Positions 1 through 8,729 of a stretch of DNA of 64,000 nt are shown one piece after another (the first letter of the stretch is position 1; every line of letters starts with the position of its first letter). The DNA comes from Natrinema caseinilyticum. GTDB taxonomy: Archaea > Halobacteriota > Halobacteria > Halobacteriales > Natrialbaceae. Under the pieces are notes generated by a model. That model had not been told where the DNA came from, did not search any database, and saw only the letters and a list, made by a program, of their open reading frames with translations. The translations under genes and the position numbers were made by a program. The stretch spans positions 868,001-932,000 of the forward strand of contig NZ_CP100445.1 in the NCBI RefSeq assembly GCF_024227435.1. The letters run 5' to 3'.

Positions 1-393
1 CTCGAACGCCGACCGAAGGCCGAATCGGTCGAGCAGCGTCGAGATCACGGTCGGGTGGTTGTCACTGACGATCCCGAGCGGTGCCTCGAGCGATCGGACC
101 GCGGTGACGTCGTCGTAGGCCGAACGCAACCCGCGCTCGACCTCGTCACGCTGGGCCCTCACCATCTCGCGGGCGGCCCGGGCGCAGAACACGTCCGCTT
201 CGATACCGAGGCTGCGACACCGCCGAGCGATCGACTCGAAGTCGCCGCGCAGAAAAGCCTGGATCGTCTCCGGCGCCGGCCCGGATCGCTCGAGTTTCTC
301 GTACGTTCGACCGAGCGCGTCGGACAGTCGCTGGGACGAGGGGGCCTCGACGACGACCCCGTCGAAGTCGAACAGGACTGCGTCGTAGTTCAT
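1..393 (-). CDS. HAD-superfamily hydrolase, C-terminus cut by window edge
   Basis: The minus-strand frame opens with ATG at 393 and stays open to base 1, so at least 131 residues are present and the rest lies outside. Residues 3-13 read DAVLFDFDGVV, the HAD motif I with the two catalytic aspartates, and LGIVSDN near residue 105 fits motif II (Ser). The region between looks like an alpha-helical cap, as in phosphoglycolate or beta-phosphoglucomutase type phosphatases. Motifs III and IV, and so the substrate class, cannot be seen. It diverges from the aldehyde oxidoreductase gene at 572. The family call is secure from motif I and II; the substrate is unknown. Confidence 0.85.
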   Translation of the reverse strand, partial: MNYDAVLFDFDGVVVEAPSSQRLSDALGRTYEKLERSGPAPETIQAFLRGDFESIARRCRSLGIEADVFCARAAREMVRAQRDEVERGLRSAYDDVTAVRSLEAPLGIVSDNHPTVISTLLDRFGLRSAFE

Positions 394-571
394 CGATACG
401 AATTCTCGAGCGACGAGTAATAACGTTGGCTGGTTCCGGTCGCAGCGGTCCACGGGCCGTCATCGACGGACGCAACGTCTCACCCACCGCAGTGACCTCG
501 TCGCCACGTCGCCTGACCGGGCATCACGGCGGCAATTACAGCTAAGGACCTTCGGTAGCTACTGTATAGCA

Positions 572-2239
572 ATGCTCCACGCCGAAGGACCGCTGCTCAC
601 CGTCGACGTCGGTGAGCGAACCGCGACCGAGACGAACATCGACGACCTGCTCGAGACCCTCGTCGGCGGGCGGGCCGCTGCGACGGCGCTCGCCCACGAT
701 CGGATCCCGTTCGACGCGGATCCGTTCGGTCCCGAAAACCGAGCGTACCTCTCGACCGGACCGCTCCAACAGTCGCGCATGTCGTTTACCGGCCGGATGA
801 ACATGACGGGGCTGTCGCCGTTGACCGACGGGCTCGTTTCGACGAACGCCGGCGGCTACCTCTCACGAAACTTCGTCGGAACAGGGATCAGCGTCCTCGA
901 GGTCGTCGGCGAGAGCGACGACCTCATCGCCGTCCACGTGACCGACGAGGGCGTCGAGTTCGAGGCGGTACCGGAACTCGAGGGGGCGACGGTCCCGGAA
1001 ACGTCGGACTATATGGCCGACCGGCACGACCTCGGTCCCGACAACTGCATCGCTATCGGGCCCGCGGGCGAGAATCGGGTCCGGTTCGCGTCGGTGATGA
1101 CGTTCGACTCGCGGGCGTTCGGTCGGGGCGGACTCGGGGCCGTTCTCGGGTCGAAAAACGTCAAGTGCGTCACCTTCGAGGGGGACGCGGAACCGCCGGT
1201 CGAGATTCCGAACCCGCCGGAGATGGACGTCCACAGCGAGGCGGCACAGTCGGACGACCTGATGCGCCGGCAGGGAACGACGGGCAACACCGAGTTCATC
1301 AACGAAAACTTCGCGCTGCCGACGCGATACTTCCAGGGGTACGAATTCGAACACGCGGCGGGCATCGGCGGAAGCGCCGTCGAGGAGAAGAAGTACAAGA
1401 AAGGTGCGTGTTCGGCCTGCGCGTACGCCTGCAAGCTCCCGACGCGGGACGAAGAAACCGGCGTCGAGACCGAAGGGCCGGAGTTCGAGACCGTCTACGC
1501 CTTCGGCTCGAGCCAGGGCGTCGGCGACATCGTCGACGTGATGCAGGCGAACGAACTCTGTGACACGCTGGGGATGGACACGATCTCCGCCGGCGTTACC
1601 GTTGCGGCCTACCTCGCCAGTGAAGACGAGTTCGGCAACGCGGAACTCGCACGCGAAATGACGGAGAAAATCGCCTACCGCGAGGGGATCGGCGACACGC
1701 TCGCGGAGGGCGTCGACCGCTGTCACGACGACCTCGGGGTCGGCAACTACACCGTCAAGGGAATGGAGTTCGCCGCACACGACGGGCGCGTCCTCCACGG
1801 CCAGGGTCTCTCCTACGCCGTCGCGAACCGGGGCGCAGACCACATGTACGCCGGAATGCTCTCTCTCGAGTACAGCGGTCAACTCGATCCGGAGGGCACA
1901 CTCGGCAAAGCGGAGACCCTCGTGCGGGAGGAAAACGCGTCCGCGTTCCGTGACACCGGAATCGTCTGTGCGTTCGGCAGCGACTACCTGACCGAGGACC
2001 GTCTCGAAACGCTGTTCGACGCCGACCACGACGACCTCCTCGAGATCGGCGCCCGAACGGTTCGCTTCGAGCGCCACTTCAACAATCGACGCGGCTTCGA
2101 CCGAGACGAAGACGGGCTCCCGTACGAAATCCCCGATCTCGACGACGCGATCGCGGAGTACTACGCGGCTCGAGGCTGGACGGACGACGGAACCGTCCCC
2201 GAAACGGCGATCGAACGGGTCGCGCCGTCCGCCGACTGA
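572..2239 (+). CDS. aldehyde ferredoxin oxidoreductase family protein
   Basis: A 555-residue protein of the AOR family, cytoplasmic enzymes that oxidise aldehydes to acids with ferredoxin as acceptor, using a tungsten or molybdenum bis-pterin and one [4Fe-4S] cluster. The N-terminal AOR domain is seen in SFTGRMNMTG and the STNAGGYLSRNF region (about residues 70-105). The cluster ligands appear as CSACAYAC near residue 285, with a fourth Cys in GIVCAFGSDYL near 470. ATG at 572 gives the usual haloarchaeal start (MLHAEGPLLTVDVGER). The next gene, convergent, encodes a MoaD/SAMP-like protein, a common neighbour of AOR genes that fits a role in pterin cofactor sulfuration. The actual aldehyde substrate cannot be told from sequence. 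Confidence 0.9.
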   Translation: MLHAEGPLLTVDVGERTATETNIDDLLETLVGGRAAATALAHDRIPFDADPFGPENRAYLSTGPLQQSRMSFTGRMNMTGLSPLTDGLVSTNAGGYLSRNFVGTGISVLEVVGESDDLIAVHVTDEGVEFEAVPELEGATVPETSDYMADRHDLGPDNCIAIGPAGENRVRFASVMTFDSRAFGRGGLGAVLGSKNVKCVTFEGDAEPPVEIPNPPEMDVHSEAAQSDDLMRRQGTTGNTEFINENFALPTRYFQGYEFEHAAGIGGSAVEEKKYKKGACSACAYACKLPTRDEETGVETEGPEFETVYAFGSSQGVGDIVDVMQANELCDTLGMDTISAGVTVAAYLASEDEFGNAELAREMTEKIAYREGIGDTLAEGVDRCHDDLGVGNYTVKGMEFAAHDGRVLHGQGLSYAVANRGADHMYAGMLSLEYSGQLDPEGTLGKAETLVREENASAFRDTGIVCAFGSDYLTEDRLETLFDADHDDLLEIGARTVRFERHFNNRRGFDRDEDGLPYEIPDLDDAIAEYYAARGWTDDGTVPETAIERVAPSAD

Positions 2240-2262
2240 CGATCACTCGCGGTCGGTCCCGC

Positions 2263-2544
2263 TCACCCGCCGTACACCGATGGCACGAGTCGAATCACGT
2301 CGTCCGCCGCGATGCTCGTGTCGAGGCCATCGAGATGGGTGACGTGTTTCTTGTCTTTCGTCACGACCGTCTCGCCCGCCAGTCCGCTCCCGTCGTCGCC
2401 GAGGAGCCGTCCCTCGAGTTCCGGAAACGCAGTCTCGAGTTCGATCAGCAGTTCACCGACGGTTTCGGCGTCCGTCTCGTGGTAGACGGTCTTCCGGCCG
2501 ATGTCGTCTCGAAACGGCCCGAAGAAGAGACACTCGAGTTGCAC
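2263..2544 (-). CDS. MoaD/ThiS-like ubiquitin-fold protein (SAMP type)
   Basis: A 93-residue beta-grasp protein ending in VYGG, the C-terminal di-glycine that is adenylated and thiocarboxylated in MoaD or conjugated to lysines in haloarchaeal SAMPs. I chose the GTG at 2544 because MQLECLFFGPFRDD then aligns with the start of known SAMP/MoaD proteins (FF..FR motif); a TTG at 2553 is the only longer option. In the family it acts as sulfur carrier for molybdopterin/tungstopterin or as a protein modifier. It lies convergent to the AOR gene, separated by 23 bases, which supports a cofactor role, but SAMPylation is not excluded. It is 93 bases downstream of the flavoprotein gene on the same strand. 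Confidence 0.8.
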   Translation of the reverse strand: MQLECLFFGPFRDDIGRKTVYHETDAETVGELLIELETAFPELEGRLLGDDGSGLAGETVVTKDKKHVTHLDGLDTSIAADDVIRLVPSVYGG

Positions 2545-2637
2545 GTGGAGCAATTTGATCCGGCCGCTCTTGTAGCCGACGGTCGCGCCGATCGTCGACC
2601 GTCGAATTGGTACCGAGACGACGCCTCGACGCGGTTC

Positions 2638-3210
2638 TCACTCGGACTCGAGGCCCGGGACGTCGTCGGGGACGTCGAAGTCGTGGAAGTGTTCGCCCTT
2701 CTCTTTGCTGAGTATGTTGAGCGCCGCCGATGCGCCGTCTCCCGCCGCGATCACGGCCTGCCACTCTTCGGCCCTGACCATCGCGCCGGTCGCGTACAGA
2801 TCGTCGACGCTCGTTTCCATCTGCAGGTCGACGTCGACGGTCCCCTCGTCGTCGAACTCCACCTCGAGATCCTCGGCGACCGAGCGATCCGCGCCGGTCG
2901 CGAGGACGACGTAGTCCGCCACGTACTCGGTATCGTCGGTCTCGATCCGGAACCCGTCGTCGTCCGACTCGATGTCCGTCACTTCCTCGCCGACTCGAAC
3001 GTCCGCGCCGCGGTCGCGGACCTGCCCGCGCGTGAGTTTCATGAACTCCTCGCCGCTGATACTTCGAATACCTGGATAGTTGAACAGGTGGGCCTTGTGC
3101 ATCCACGTCTCGTCCGTGTCGAAAACGATGGTCTCGAGGCCGTTCTTTCCGGTGAAGAGCGCCGCGCTCAATCCCGCGGGGCCGCCGCCGACGATTGCGA
3201 CATCTGGCAT
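2638..3210 (-). CDS. NAD(P)/FAD-dependent oxidoreductase, thioredoxin-reductase-like, short
   Basis: 190 residues with a Rossmann FAD motif at the very N-terminus (VAIVGGGPAGLSAALF) and a second conserved block VVLATGADRS near residue 105, ending with LYATGAMVR and an AVIAAGDGASAAL stretch that matches the FAD-binding C-terminal motif of TrxB-like proteins. It lacks the separate NAD(P) domain and has no redox CxxC pair, so it is not a classical thioredoxin reductase. This short single-domain form is common in haloarchaea. ATG at 3210 places the GGGPAG motif at its usual distance from the start; in-frame ATGs further up would add a non-conserved leader. Electron partners are unknown. Confidence 0.8.
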   Translation of the reverse strand: MPDVAIVGGGPAGLSAALFTGKNGLETIVFDTDETWMHKAHLFNYPGIRSISGEEFMKLTRGQVRDRGADVRVGEEVTDIESDDDGFRIETDDTEYVADYVVLATGADRSVAEDLEVEFDDEGTVDVDLQMETSVDDLYATGAMVRAEEWQAVIAAGDGASAALNILSKEKGEHFHDFDVPDDVPGLESE

Positions 3211-3391
3211 GTCCGAAGCGACCACGACCGACGGAATAAACGATTTCATCATATCATTTACAAGAATTCTGGCTGTTCCCGCCCGCGCTGACGCGATTCC
3301 CATCGGAGGCGTTTTCCGCCCGCGCTGGCCAGGCAATGGCAGCCCGCGCGCCTTTTGACTCGAACGTGGTCGCCAGGATAGGCTGATCTAC

Positions 3392-4957
3392 ATGTCGGAC
3401 CAGCTCTCACGGGAGTCCCCGCGCGAAGAGTCGCTCTGGCTCGCGACGACGCCGACGACCGAGTACGGTCCCCTCGAGGACGGGTTGGGCGTCGACGTGG
3501 CCGTTCTCGGCGGCGGCATCACTGGCCTGACCGCGGCGATCAATCTGACCGAGGCCGGACGGACCGTCGCGGTCCTCGAGGCCGATCGGATCGTCGAGAG
3601 TACCACCGGACACACGACGGCCAAGCTCACCGCACAGCACGGGTTGCTCTACGACGGGCTCGTCTCGCGGTTCGGCGAGGAGCGGGCGCGCCAGTACGCC
3701 CGTGCGAACGAGGCGGCGATCGGCGAGGTTCGACGACGCGTGGTGGACGGTGCCATCGACTGTGACTTCCGTCGCACGCAAGCGTACGTCTATGCCGATT
3801 CGCCGGACGACAGGGCGACAGTTCGAGACGAAGCGGCGGCCGCCCGGCGCATCGGCCTCCCCGCCTCGTACGTCGAGGACACGCCGTTGCCGTTCGACGT
3901 CGACGGGGCGGTTCGCTTCGACGAACAGGCCGAATTTCACCCGCGGAAGTATCTCCTCCGAATCGCCGAAGAGATCCACGACGCCGGAAGTTACGTCTTC
4001 GAGGAAACGCGCGCGCTCGACGTCAACCCCGGTTCGCCGTGTCAGGTCGAGACGGATCGCGGCGACGTGATCGCCGACGACGTCGTGGTCGCGACGCACT
4101 TCCCCGTTCTGGATCGCGCCGGCTACTTCGCGCGGATGCACCCTCACCGCGCGTATCTGCTCGCCGTCCGGGTCGCGGAGACGCCCCTGGAGGGGATGTA
4201 CTACAGCACCGGTTCACCGCCGGCAACGATGCGAACGTATTCTCACACGACGGCCGCCGGTGGTGGTCCTGGGACCGACGAACTCCTACTCGTCGGGGGC
4301 CAGAGCCACAAGCCGGGACTCGACGGTCCGCCGGCCTCCGAGCGGTACCGGCGCTGTGAGGCGTTCGCCCGCGAGCACTTTACCGTCGAATCGGTCGAGT
4401 ACCGCTGGTCGACCATGGACTATTCGCCGGTCGATCGGGTGCCGTTCGTCGGGCGAATCGATCCGCTGGCGGACAACGTCTACGTCGGCACCGGGTTCGG
4501 CGGCTGGGGGATGACGGGGGGCACTGCCGCGGGCATGATCCTCTCCGATCTTATCACGGAGGGGTCGAGCCCCTGGGCCGACGTGTTCGATCCCCAGCGC
4601 CTCACGCCCGGGGCCGCTGCGAAGAACTTCCTCGCGGAGAACGCGAAAGTCGGCGGCAGCTTCGTCGGCGATCGGATCACGTCGCTGCTCGCGACGCTCG
4701 AGTCGGGCGGCAAAGACGACCTCTCACCCGGCGAGGCCCGCGTCGTCCGCCGTGGGAGTCAACCGGTGGGCCTCTACCGCGACGAGAGCGGCGCGACCCA
4801 CGTCGTCTCGGCGACCTGTCCCCACATGGGCTGTCTCGTCCGCTGGAACGACGCCGAACGGACCTGGGACTGCCCCTGTCACGGCTCCCGATTCGGCCAC
4901 GACGGCGACGTCCTCTCGGGACCCGCGCTCGAGGGGTTGCTGTACCGAAAACTCTGA
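3392..4957 (+). CDS. FAD-dependent oxidoreductase with C-terminal Rieske [2Fe-2S] domain
   Basis: 521 residues. The N-terminal part is a DAO-family flavoprotein: VAVLGGGITGLTAAINL at about residues 33-49 is the dinucleotide motif, followed by STTGHTTAKLTAQHG, and VYVGTGFGGWGMTGG near 365-380 is the FAD C-terminal signature. The last about 80 residues carry Rieske ligands CPHMGC and CPCHGSRF, with the usual 16-residue spacing between pairs. In the family such fusions act as soluble amine or glycine-type oxidoreductases with electrons passing to the Rieske centre; the substrate is not known. ATG at 3392 follows a short intergenic region shared with the divergent flavoprotein gene. Confidence 0.88.
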   Translation: MSDQLSRESPREESLWLATTPTTEYGPLEDGLGVDVAVLGGGITGLTAAINLTEAGRTVAVLEADRIVESTTGHTTAKLTAQHGLLYDGLVSRFGEERARQYARANEAAIGEVRRRVVDGAIDCDFRRTQAYVYADSPDDRATVRDEAAAARRIGLPASYVEDTPLPFDVDGAVRFDEQAEFHPRKYLLRIAEEIHDAGSYVFEETRALDVNPGSPCQVETDRGDVIADDVVVATHFPVLDRAGYFARMHPHRAYLLAVRVAETPLEGMYYSTGSPPATMRTYSHTTAAGGGPGTDELLLVGGQSHKPGLDGPPASERYRRCEAFAREHFTVESVEYRWSTMDYSPVDRVPFVGRIDPLADNVYVGTGFGGWGMTGGTAAGMILSDLITEGSSPWADVFDPQRLTPGAAAKNFLAENAKVGGSFVGDRITSLLATLESGGKDDLSPGEARVVRRGSQPVGLYRDESGATHVVSATCPHMGCLVRWNDAERTWDCPCHGSRFGHDGDVLSGPALEGLLYRKL

Positions 4958-4978
4958 GGGACCGCAAACGGCGTCTCG

Positions 4979-5722
4979 TTACGGGACCGAAACCGCGTCG
5001 AGATCGATGCGGTTCGGCTCGGGGACCGACTCGCTCGAGACGGCGTACGTCCCACGTTCGGCCGGGATCTCCTCACCGCCGGCACTCGAGAGCACGATCG
5101 CGGCCCTGGCCAGCAGCGGCGCGATTACGCCCGCCACGACGGTCCGAGGATCGGAGAGCGGCGCGCGAACGACGACGCGCTCGTCCGACTCGAGACCGAT
5201 CTCCTCGACGACCGCGCGCGCGGCCGTCAGAACGTCCCCGTGTGTCAGCGTCCGGTCTCCGTCCGTCAGGATGGCGGTCTCGGGGTCGATCGAGAGCGGG
5301 GGAAACGACGGGTTCTCGCTCCAGAGCCCGGCGTCGAAGTGGTGAACGTCCGGCGCGTCGGGCGGCGAACCGTAGCCGACTCGTTGGGCGCCGCGAGGGA
5401 GGTCGTAGCCGTCCAGTGTATCGACCGGCGCGACGAGGGCCCGAAAGTCGTCCGCTTCAGCGAGGTCGGTCGGCGGTTCGAAGCGTGTCGTCCCCTCGAG
5501 CAGCGTCGTGCCGAAAAAGGCGAGCAAGGCGAGGGGGTCGTCACCGACGATCCCGACCGTGACGCCCTCACGGACACCCGCGTGGCGCAGGAAGTTTCCG
5601 GCCTTCCAGGAGGTCGTACACAGCCAGTGGTAGTCGTACTCCCGGCCCGTCGCGTCGACGAGCCCGATCCGATCCTCGCGGAGCTCCCGGGCGAACAGGT
5701 CATCGACCGTCCCAGCGTTCAT
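4979..5722 (-). CDS. truncated acyl-CoA-synthetase-like (AMP-binding family) protein
   Basis: 247 residues resembling only the N-terminal part of AMP-forming acyl-CoA synthetases: REYDYHWLCTTSWKAGNFL matches the early helix of that fold, VREGVTVGIVGDDPLALLAFFGTTLLEG the following beta-alpha unit, and ILTDGDRTLTHGDVLTAAR plus DERVVVRAPLSDPRTVVAGVIAPLLARAAIVL a second, related unit. The P-loop-like TSGTTGxPK motif, the YGxTE adenylate motif and the C-terminal lysine domain are all absent, so adenylation is unlikely. Reading frame and composition are intact, suggesting a maintained protein rather than fresh decay. ATG at 5722 chosen; longer starts add arginine-rich, non-haloarchaeal sequence. 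Function unknown. Confidence 0.65.
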   Translation of the reverse strand: MNAGTVDDLFARELREDRIGLVDATGREYDYHWLCTTSWKAGNFLRHAGVREGVTVGIVGDDPLALLAFFGTTLLEGTTRFEPPTDLAEADDFRALVAPVDTLDGYDLPRGAQRVGYGSPPDAPDVHHFDAGLWSENPSFPPLSIDPETAILTDGDRTLTHGDVLTAARAVVEEIGLESDERVVVRAPLSDPRTVVAGVIAPLLARAAIVLSSAGGEEIPAERGTYAVSSESVPEPNRIDLDAVSVP

Positions 5723-5911
5723 ATCCGAACCTGGGGTCCGGGGCGGAAAAAGCGCGCCGACTCGCGTCGGTTGCGTCCCCACGTCACCCCCCATACGACG
5801 GGGTTGGCGCCCCGCCGTCGCGACCGCCGGCTCCGAGTGACCGGTGCGGGCCGAGATTGACGTGGCATCCCCGGCCATTCAGGCCGGTCGGGTCTTCCCC
5901 ATCCCCCGATC

Positions 5912-7102
5912 TCAGATCACGCCGTGATCGCGGTAGAATCGCCGCGTTCGGTCGTCGGCCAGCAGCGGTCGGTGGACTTGCAACGCGGTGACGTCCGGGT
6001 GACTGTTCGCCTCGAGAATCTGGAATTCGCCCTCGGCGGTGACGACCAGGTCCCAACCGACGTACGGAATGTGCGAGAACGTCTCCGCGATCTCGAGCAG
6101 TCGGTCACGAATCCGGGCCCAACCCGGAACCGCCGTCCCCTGGATGCGCACGCCGGAAGCGGGATGGGTTCGATGCCAGTCGAGCGACCCGTCGGTCGTG
6201 TGCGTGGCGGCCTCGCTGAGAGTGCCGGTCGTCCGATCGATTCTGGCGCTCAACCCCCCTTTCGAAAAGTTGTCGACCGGAGCCGAATCGGCCGTTCCGA
6301 TCCGCTGGACCGCCATCGGGATGAACGCCGCTCCCTCCCGGTCGTCGAACATGGTCACGATTCGGATCGTGTTCGTCGTCTCGGCGAACAGTTCCGCTGC
6401 GTAGTCCGCCTGGTCGACGTACTCGCAGACGAGGTACTCCTCGAAATCGGAGAGCGTCTTCGCGAGGGCTAACTCGGTCATCCGCGTGCCGTCGAAGACG
6501 TATTCGTCGTCCGCCCGCGCGACGAAGTGGACGTCGTCCCCGCCGTCGCCTCGAAACCGCTTCAGAACGATTCGTTCCCCGTCGGACAGCGTCTCGGTGA
6601 GCCAGTCGATCGGTTCTGTGGTCGGTCGTGAGAGCGCCGACGCAGACGATTGCTCCAGTTCGAGTCCGCCATCGGTCACTCGTGGCCGATCGTCGATCCG
6701 ATCGACCGCGTGAAATCGGCCGTCGGCGAGCAGCCCGTACACGGCCGGCCGATGATCGGGAAACTCGCTCATGAGACGATGAAACGCGAGTTTGTTCTCG
6801 AGTAATGCGTTCCAGTGGCGCCCGTTGATTCGCTTCGTTCGGACGAACCGCTGGTAATCAGTGAGATACTCGCTGGGATCGTTCAGCTCGAGTGAATATA
6901 TGACGCCGGACTGTTGTAGAAATCCGTGTCGATAGAGCCACTGCCGCTCCCCCAGAGACAGGTCGAACGACGACCCGCTCCGTCGTTCCGCCTGAAGTAG
7001 TTTGTTCACCTGACCGATAGTTTGGCAGGCTCGGACGAGGTCCATGTGAATTGGTGGCAGAGGTAGCGTATATTTATCGACGATGTAAGCCGTATTACCC
7101 AT
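5912..7102 (-). CDS. sugar-transfer-associated ATP-grasp domain protein
   Basis: 396 residues. The C-terminal two thirds match the ATP-grasp domain associated with sugar transfer: IVLKRFRGDGGDDVHFVA near residue 180 has the ATP-binding Lys and the glycine loop, EEYLVCEYVDQ near 240 the hinge, DNFSKGGLSARID near 300, and LVVTAEGEFQILEANSHPD near 365 holds the metal-binding Glu and Asn. The N-terminal about 130 residues are helical. ATP-grasp enzymes ligate a carboxylate to an amine, thiol or hydroxyl through an acyl phosphate. The gene stands alone, with an AT-rich promoter stretch at about 7170-7240. Substrate unknown; a role in glycan or polymer decoration is only suggested by the family name. 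Confidence 0.78.
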   Translation of the reverse strand: MGNTAYIVDKYTLPLPPIHMDLVRACQTIGQVNKLLQAERRSGSSFDLSLGERQWLYRHGFLQQSGVIYSLELNDPSEYLTDYQRFVRTKRINGRHWNALLENKLAFHRLMSEFPDHRPAVYGLLADGRFHAVDRIDDRPRVTDGGLELEQSSASALSRPTTEPIDWLTETLSDGERIVLKRFRGDGGDDVHFVARADDEYVFDGTRMTELALAKTLSDFEEYLVCEYVDQADYAAELFAETTNTIRIVTMFDDREGAAFIPMAVQRIGTADSAPVDNFSKGGLSARIDRTTGTLSEAATHTTDGSLDWHRTHPASGVRIQGTAVPGWARIRDRLLEIAETFSHIPYVGWDLVVTAEGEFQILEANSHPDVTALQVHRPLLADDRTRRFYRDHGVI

Positions 7103-7346
7103 TCCGAAACCGGTCCCGAAACGATTCTACTGATTAGAATCCCCACCAGGACCGTCCGGTCGCCTGATACGTACCGGCGCATTTAACATTCCGGTAATTT
7201 ATCCGATGGCATTTTTACGTGGTCGCGTGAAATAAAACTGCCGCACATTAGTGCCGACCATTTCGAATGGTGCGAACCGAGGGTGGAAAGTGTCGACTCT
7301 CGTGACGGTGTGATCGGGTCCGAAAAGGCACCAGTCCAATCGCGAA

Positions 7347-8498
7347 TCAAAACGCGCGTTTGATCTTCTCGAAGAAACCGTCCTTGATCTCTATCTCGTC
7401 ACCGCCGGCTTCGGCGAAGTCCTCGAGCGCCTCGCGTTGCTCCTCATTGAGGCGTTCGGGGGTGACGACTTGTACCTGTACGTAGAGGTCGCCGTATCCG
7501 CGGCCACGGAGACGCGGCATTCCCTTTCCCTCGAGGCGGAACGTTTCGCCGCTTTGCGTTCCGTCCGGGATGTCGAATTCCGCGGCGCCGTCCAGGGTCG
7601 GGACCTCGACGCTGTCGCCGAACGTCGCCTGCGGGAACGAGACCGGGAGTCGATAGTACAGATCGGCACCTTCACGCTCGAAGTCGTCGTGGTCGCGAAC
7701 CGAAACGTCGATCAGTAGATCCCCGTGAGCGCCACCCTCGGGGCTCGGTGCGCCCTCTCCTTCCATGCGAAGCGTCTGGCCTTCCTGAATGCCGGCCGGC
7801 ACCTCGACGCTCAGCGTCGCCTCGGTACGGACATACCCCTCGCCTCGGCACTCGCCGCAGGTTTCGGAGTACAGCGTCCCTTCACCTTCGCAACGGGGGC
7901 AGGTCGTCGTTTGCTGAACCCGACCCAGCGGCGTTTGCTGGACCTGCGTCACCTGCCCGCGTCCCTGACACTCCGGACAGGTCTCGGCGTCGGCCTCGGG
8001 CGGGTGGCCCTCGCCGTGACAGACGTCACACTCTTCCGGACGCTCGACGGTGAACTGTTTCTCAGCCCCCTCGTAGGCTTCCTCGAGGTCGATCTCGAGT
8101 TCGGTTCGCAGGTCGCGACCCTTGCGAGGCCGACGGCGACCGCGTCCGCCGCCCCCGCCGAAAACCTGCTCGAAGAGATCGCCGAGACCGCCACCGCCGC
8201 CCATACCGCCGAACGGGCCGCCACCCATGCCGCCGGCTCCCCCCGCCTCGCCGGCGTCGAAGCCGTGCTTTTCCGCCTGTTCGTAGCGGTCGTGGCCCAT
8301 CTGGTCGTACGCCTGCCGTTTTTCCTCGTCGGTCAGTACCTGCTTTGCCTTCTGGATCTTCTTGAACTTCTCCTCGGCATCGGGATCGTCGCTGACGTCC
8401 GGATGGTACTCGGTGGCCTTCTTCCGATACGCCTGCTTGATCTCCTCGGTGGACGCGTCGGAGTTCACGCCGAGTACGTCGTAGAAGTCCTCGCTCAT
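7347..8498 (-). CDS. dnaJ: molecular chaperone DnaJ (Hsp40)
   Basis: 383 residues with the full type I layout: J domain at 1-70 including HPD (EYHPDVS), Gly/Phe-rich region from about 75 to 120, zinc domain with four CxxCxGxG repeats (CDVCHGEG, CPECQGRG, CPRCEGEG, CGECRGEG) between about 150 and 215, and the C-terminal substrate-binding beta domains. It stimulates DnaK ATPase and delivers unfolded clients in the cytoplasm. ATG at 8498 begins MSEDFYDVLG, the standard start; another ATG-like start 12 bases up adds MRQR. It is separated from dnaK by a plus-strand histidine kinase gene. A 10-base-pair inverted repeat ends 6 bases before the start. Confidence 0.97.
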   Translation of the reverse strand: MSEDFYDVLGVNSDASTEEIKQAYRKKATEYHPDVSDDPDAEEKFKKIQKAKQVLTDEEKRQAYDQMGHDRYEQAEKHGFDAGEAGGAGGMGGGPFGGMGGGGGLGDLFEQVFGGGGGRGRRRPRKGRDLRTELEIDLEEAYEGAEKQFTVERPEECDVCHGEGHPPEADAETCPECQGRGQVTQVQQTPLGRVQQTTTCPRCEGEGTLYSETCGECRGEGYVRTEATLSVEVPAGIQEGQTLRMEGEGAPSPEGGAHGDLLIDVSVRDHDDFEREGADLYYRLPVSFPQATFGDSVEVPTLDGAAEFDIPDGTQSGETFRLEGKGMPRLRGRGYGDLYVQVQVVTPERLNEEQREALEDFAEAGGDEIEIKDGFFEKIKRAF

Positions 8499-8503
8499 TC
8501 GTT

Positions 8504-8527
8504 GTCTCACCGATAGTCGGTTGAGAC
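8504..8527. promoter_or_regulatory. inverted repeat immediately upstream of dnaJ
   Basis: The arms GTCTCACCGA and TCGGTTGAGAC pair over ten base pairs with a single-base bulge and a 3-base loop. The repeat ends 6 bases before the dnaJ ATG on the minus strand. It could be an operator over the transcription start or a 5' hairpin in the mRNA. No similar element is seen before dnaK or grpE. Confidence 0.45.
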
Positions 8528-8729
8528 ACTTGAAACGAACGTTCGAGGTCGATCGCTAAAGAGCGGTATCGAGAGTTCGCCGCGCCGGTAGACTGCGATC
8601 ACGACGCCCAGCTCGGTCGCGGGGGCGAAGACGGCCGAGGCTCCCGAAACCACCGGCCGTAATAACAATCAAAATGTGTTTCAGTTATGCGTACGTCCGG
8701 TGCTGACACCACCATCGCCGACTGTAATA

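Noticed and set aside
863-2077. Long open frame on the minus strand opposite the aldehyde oxidoreductase
   Set aside because: It is a shadow of the real gene caused by high-GC codon use; the protein has no family features.
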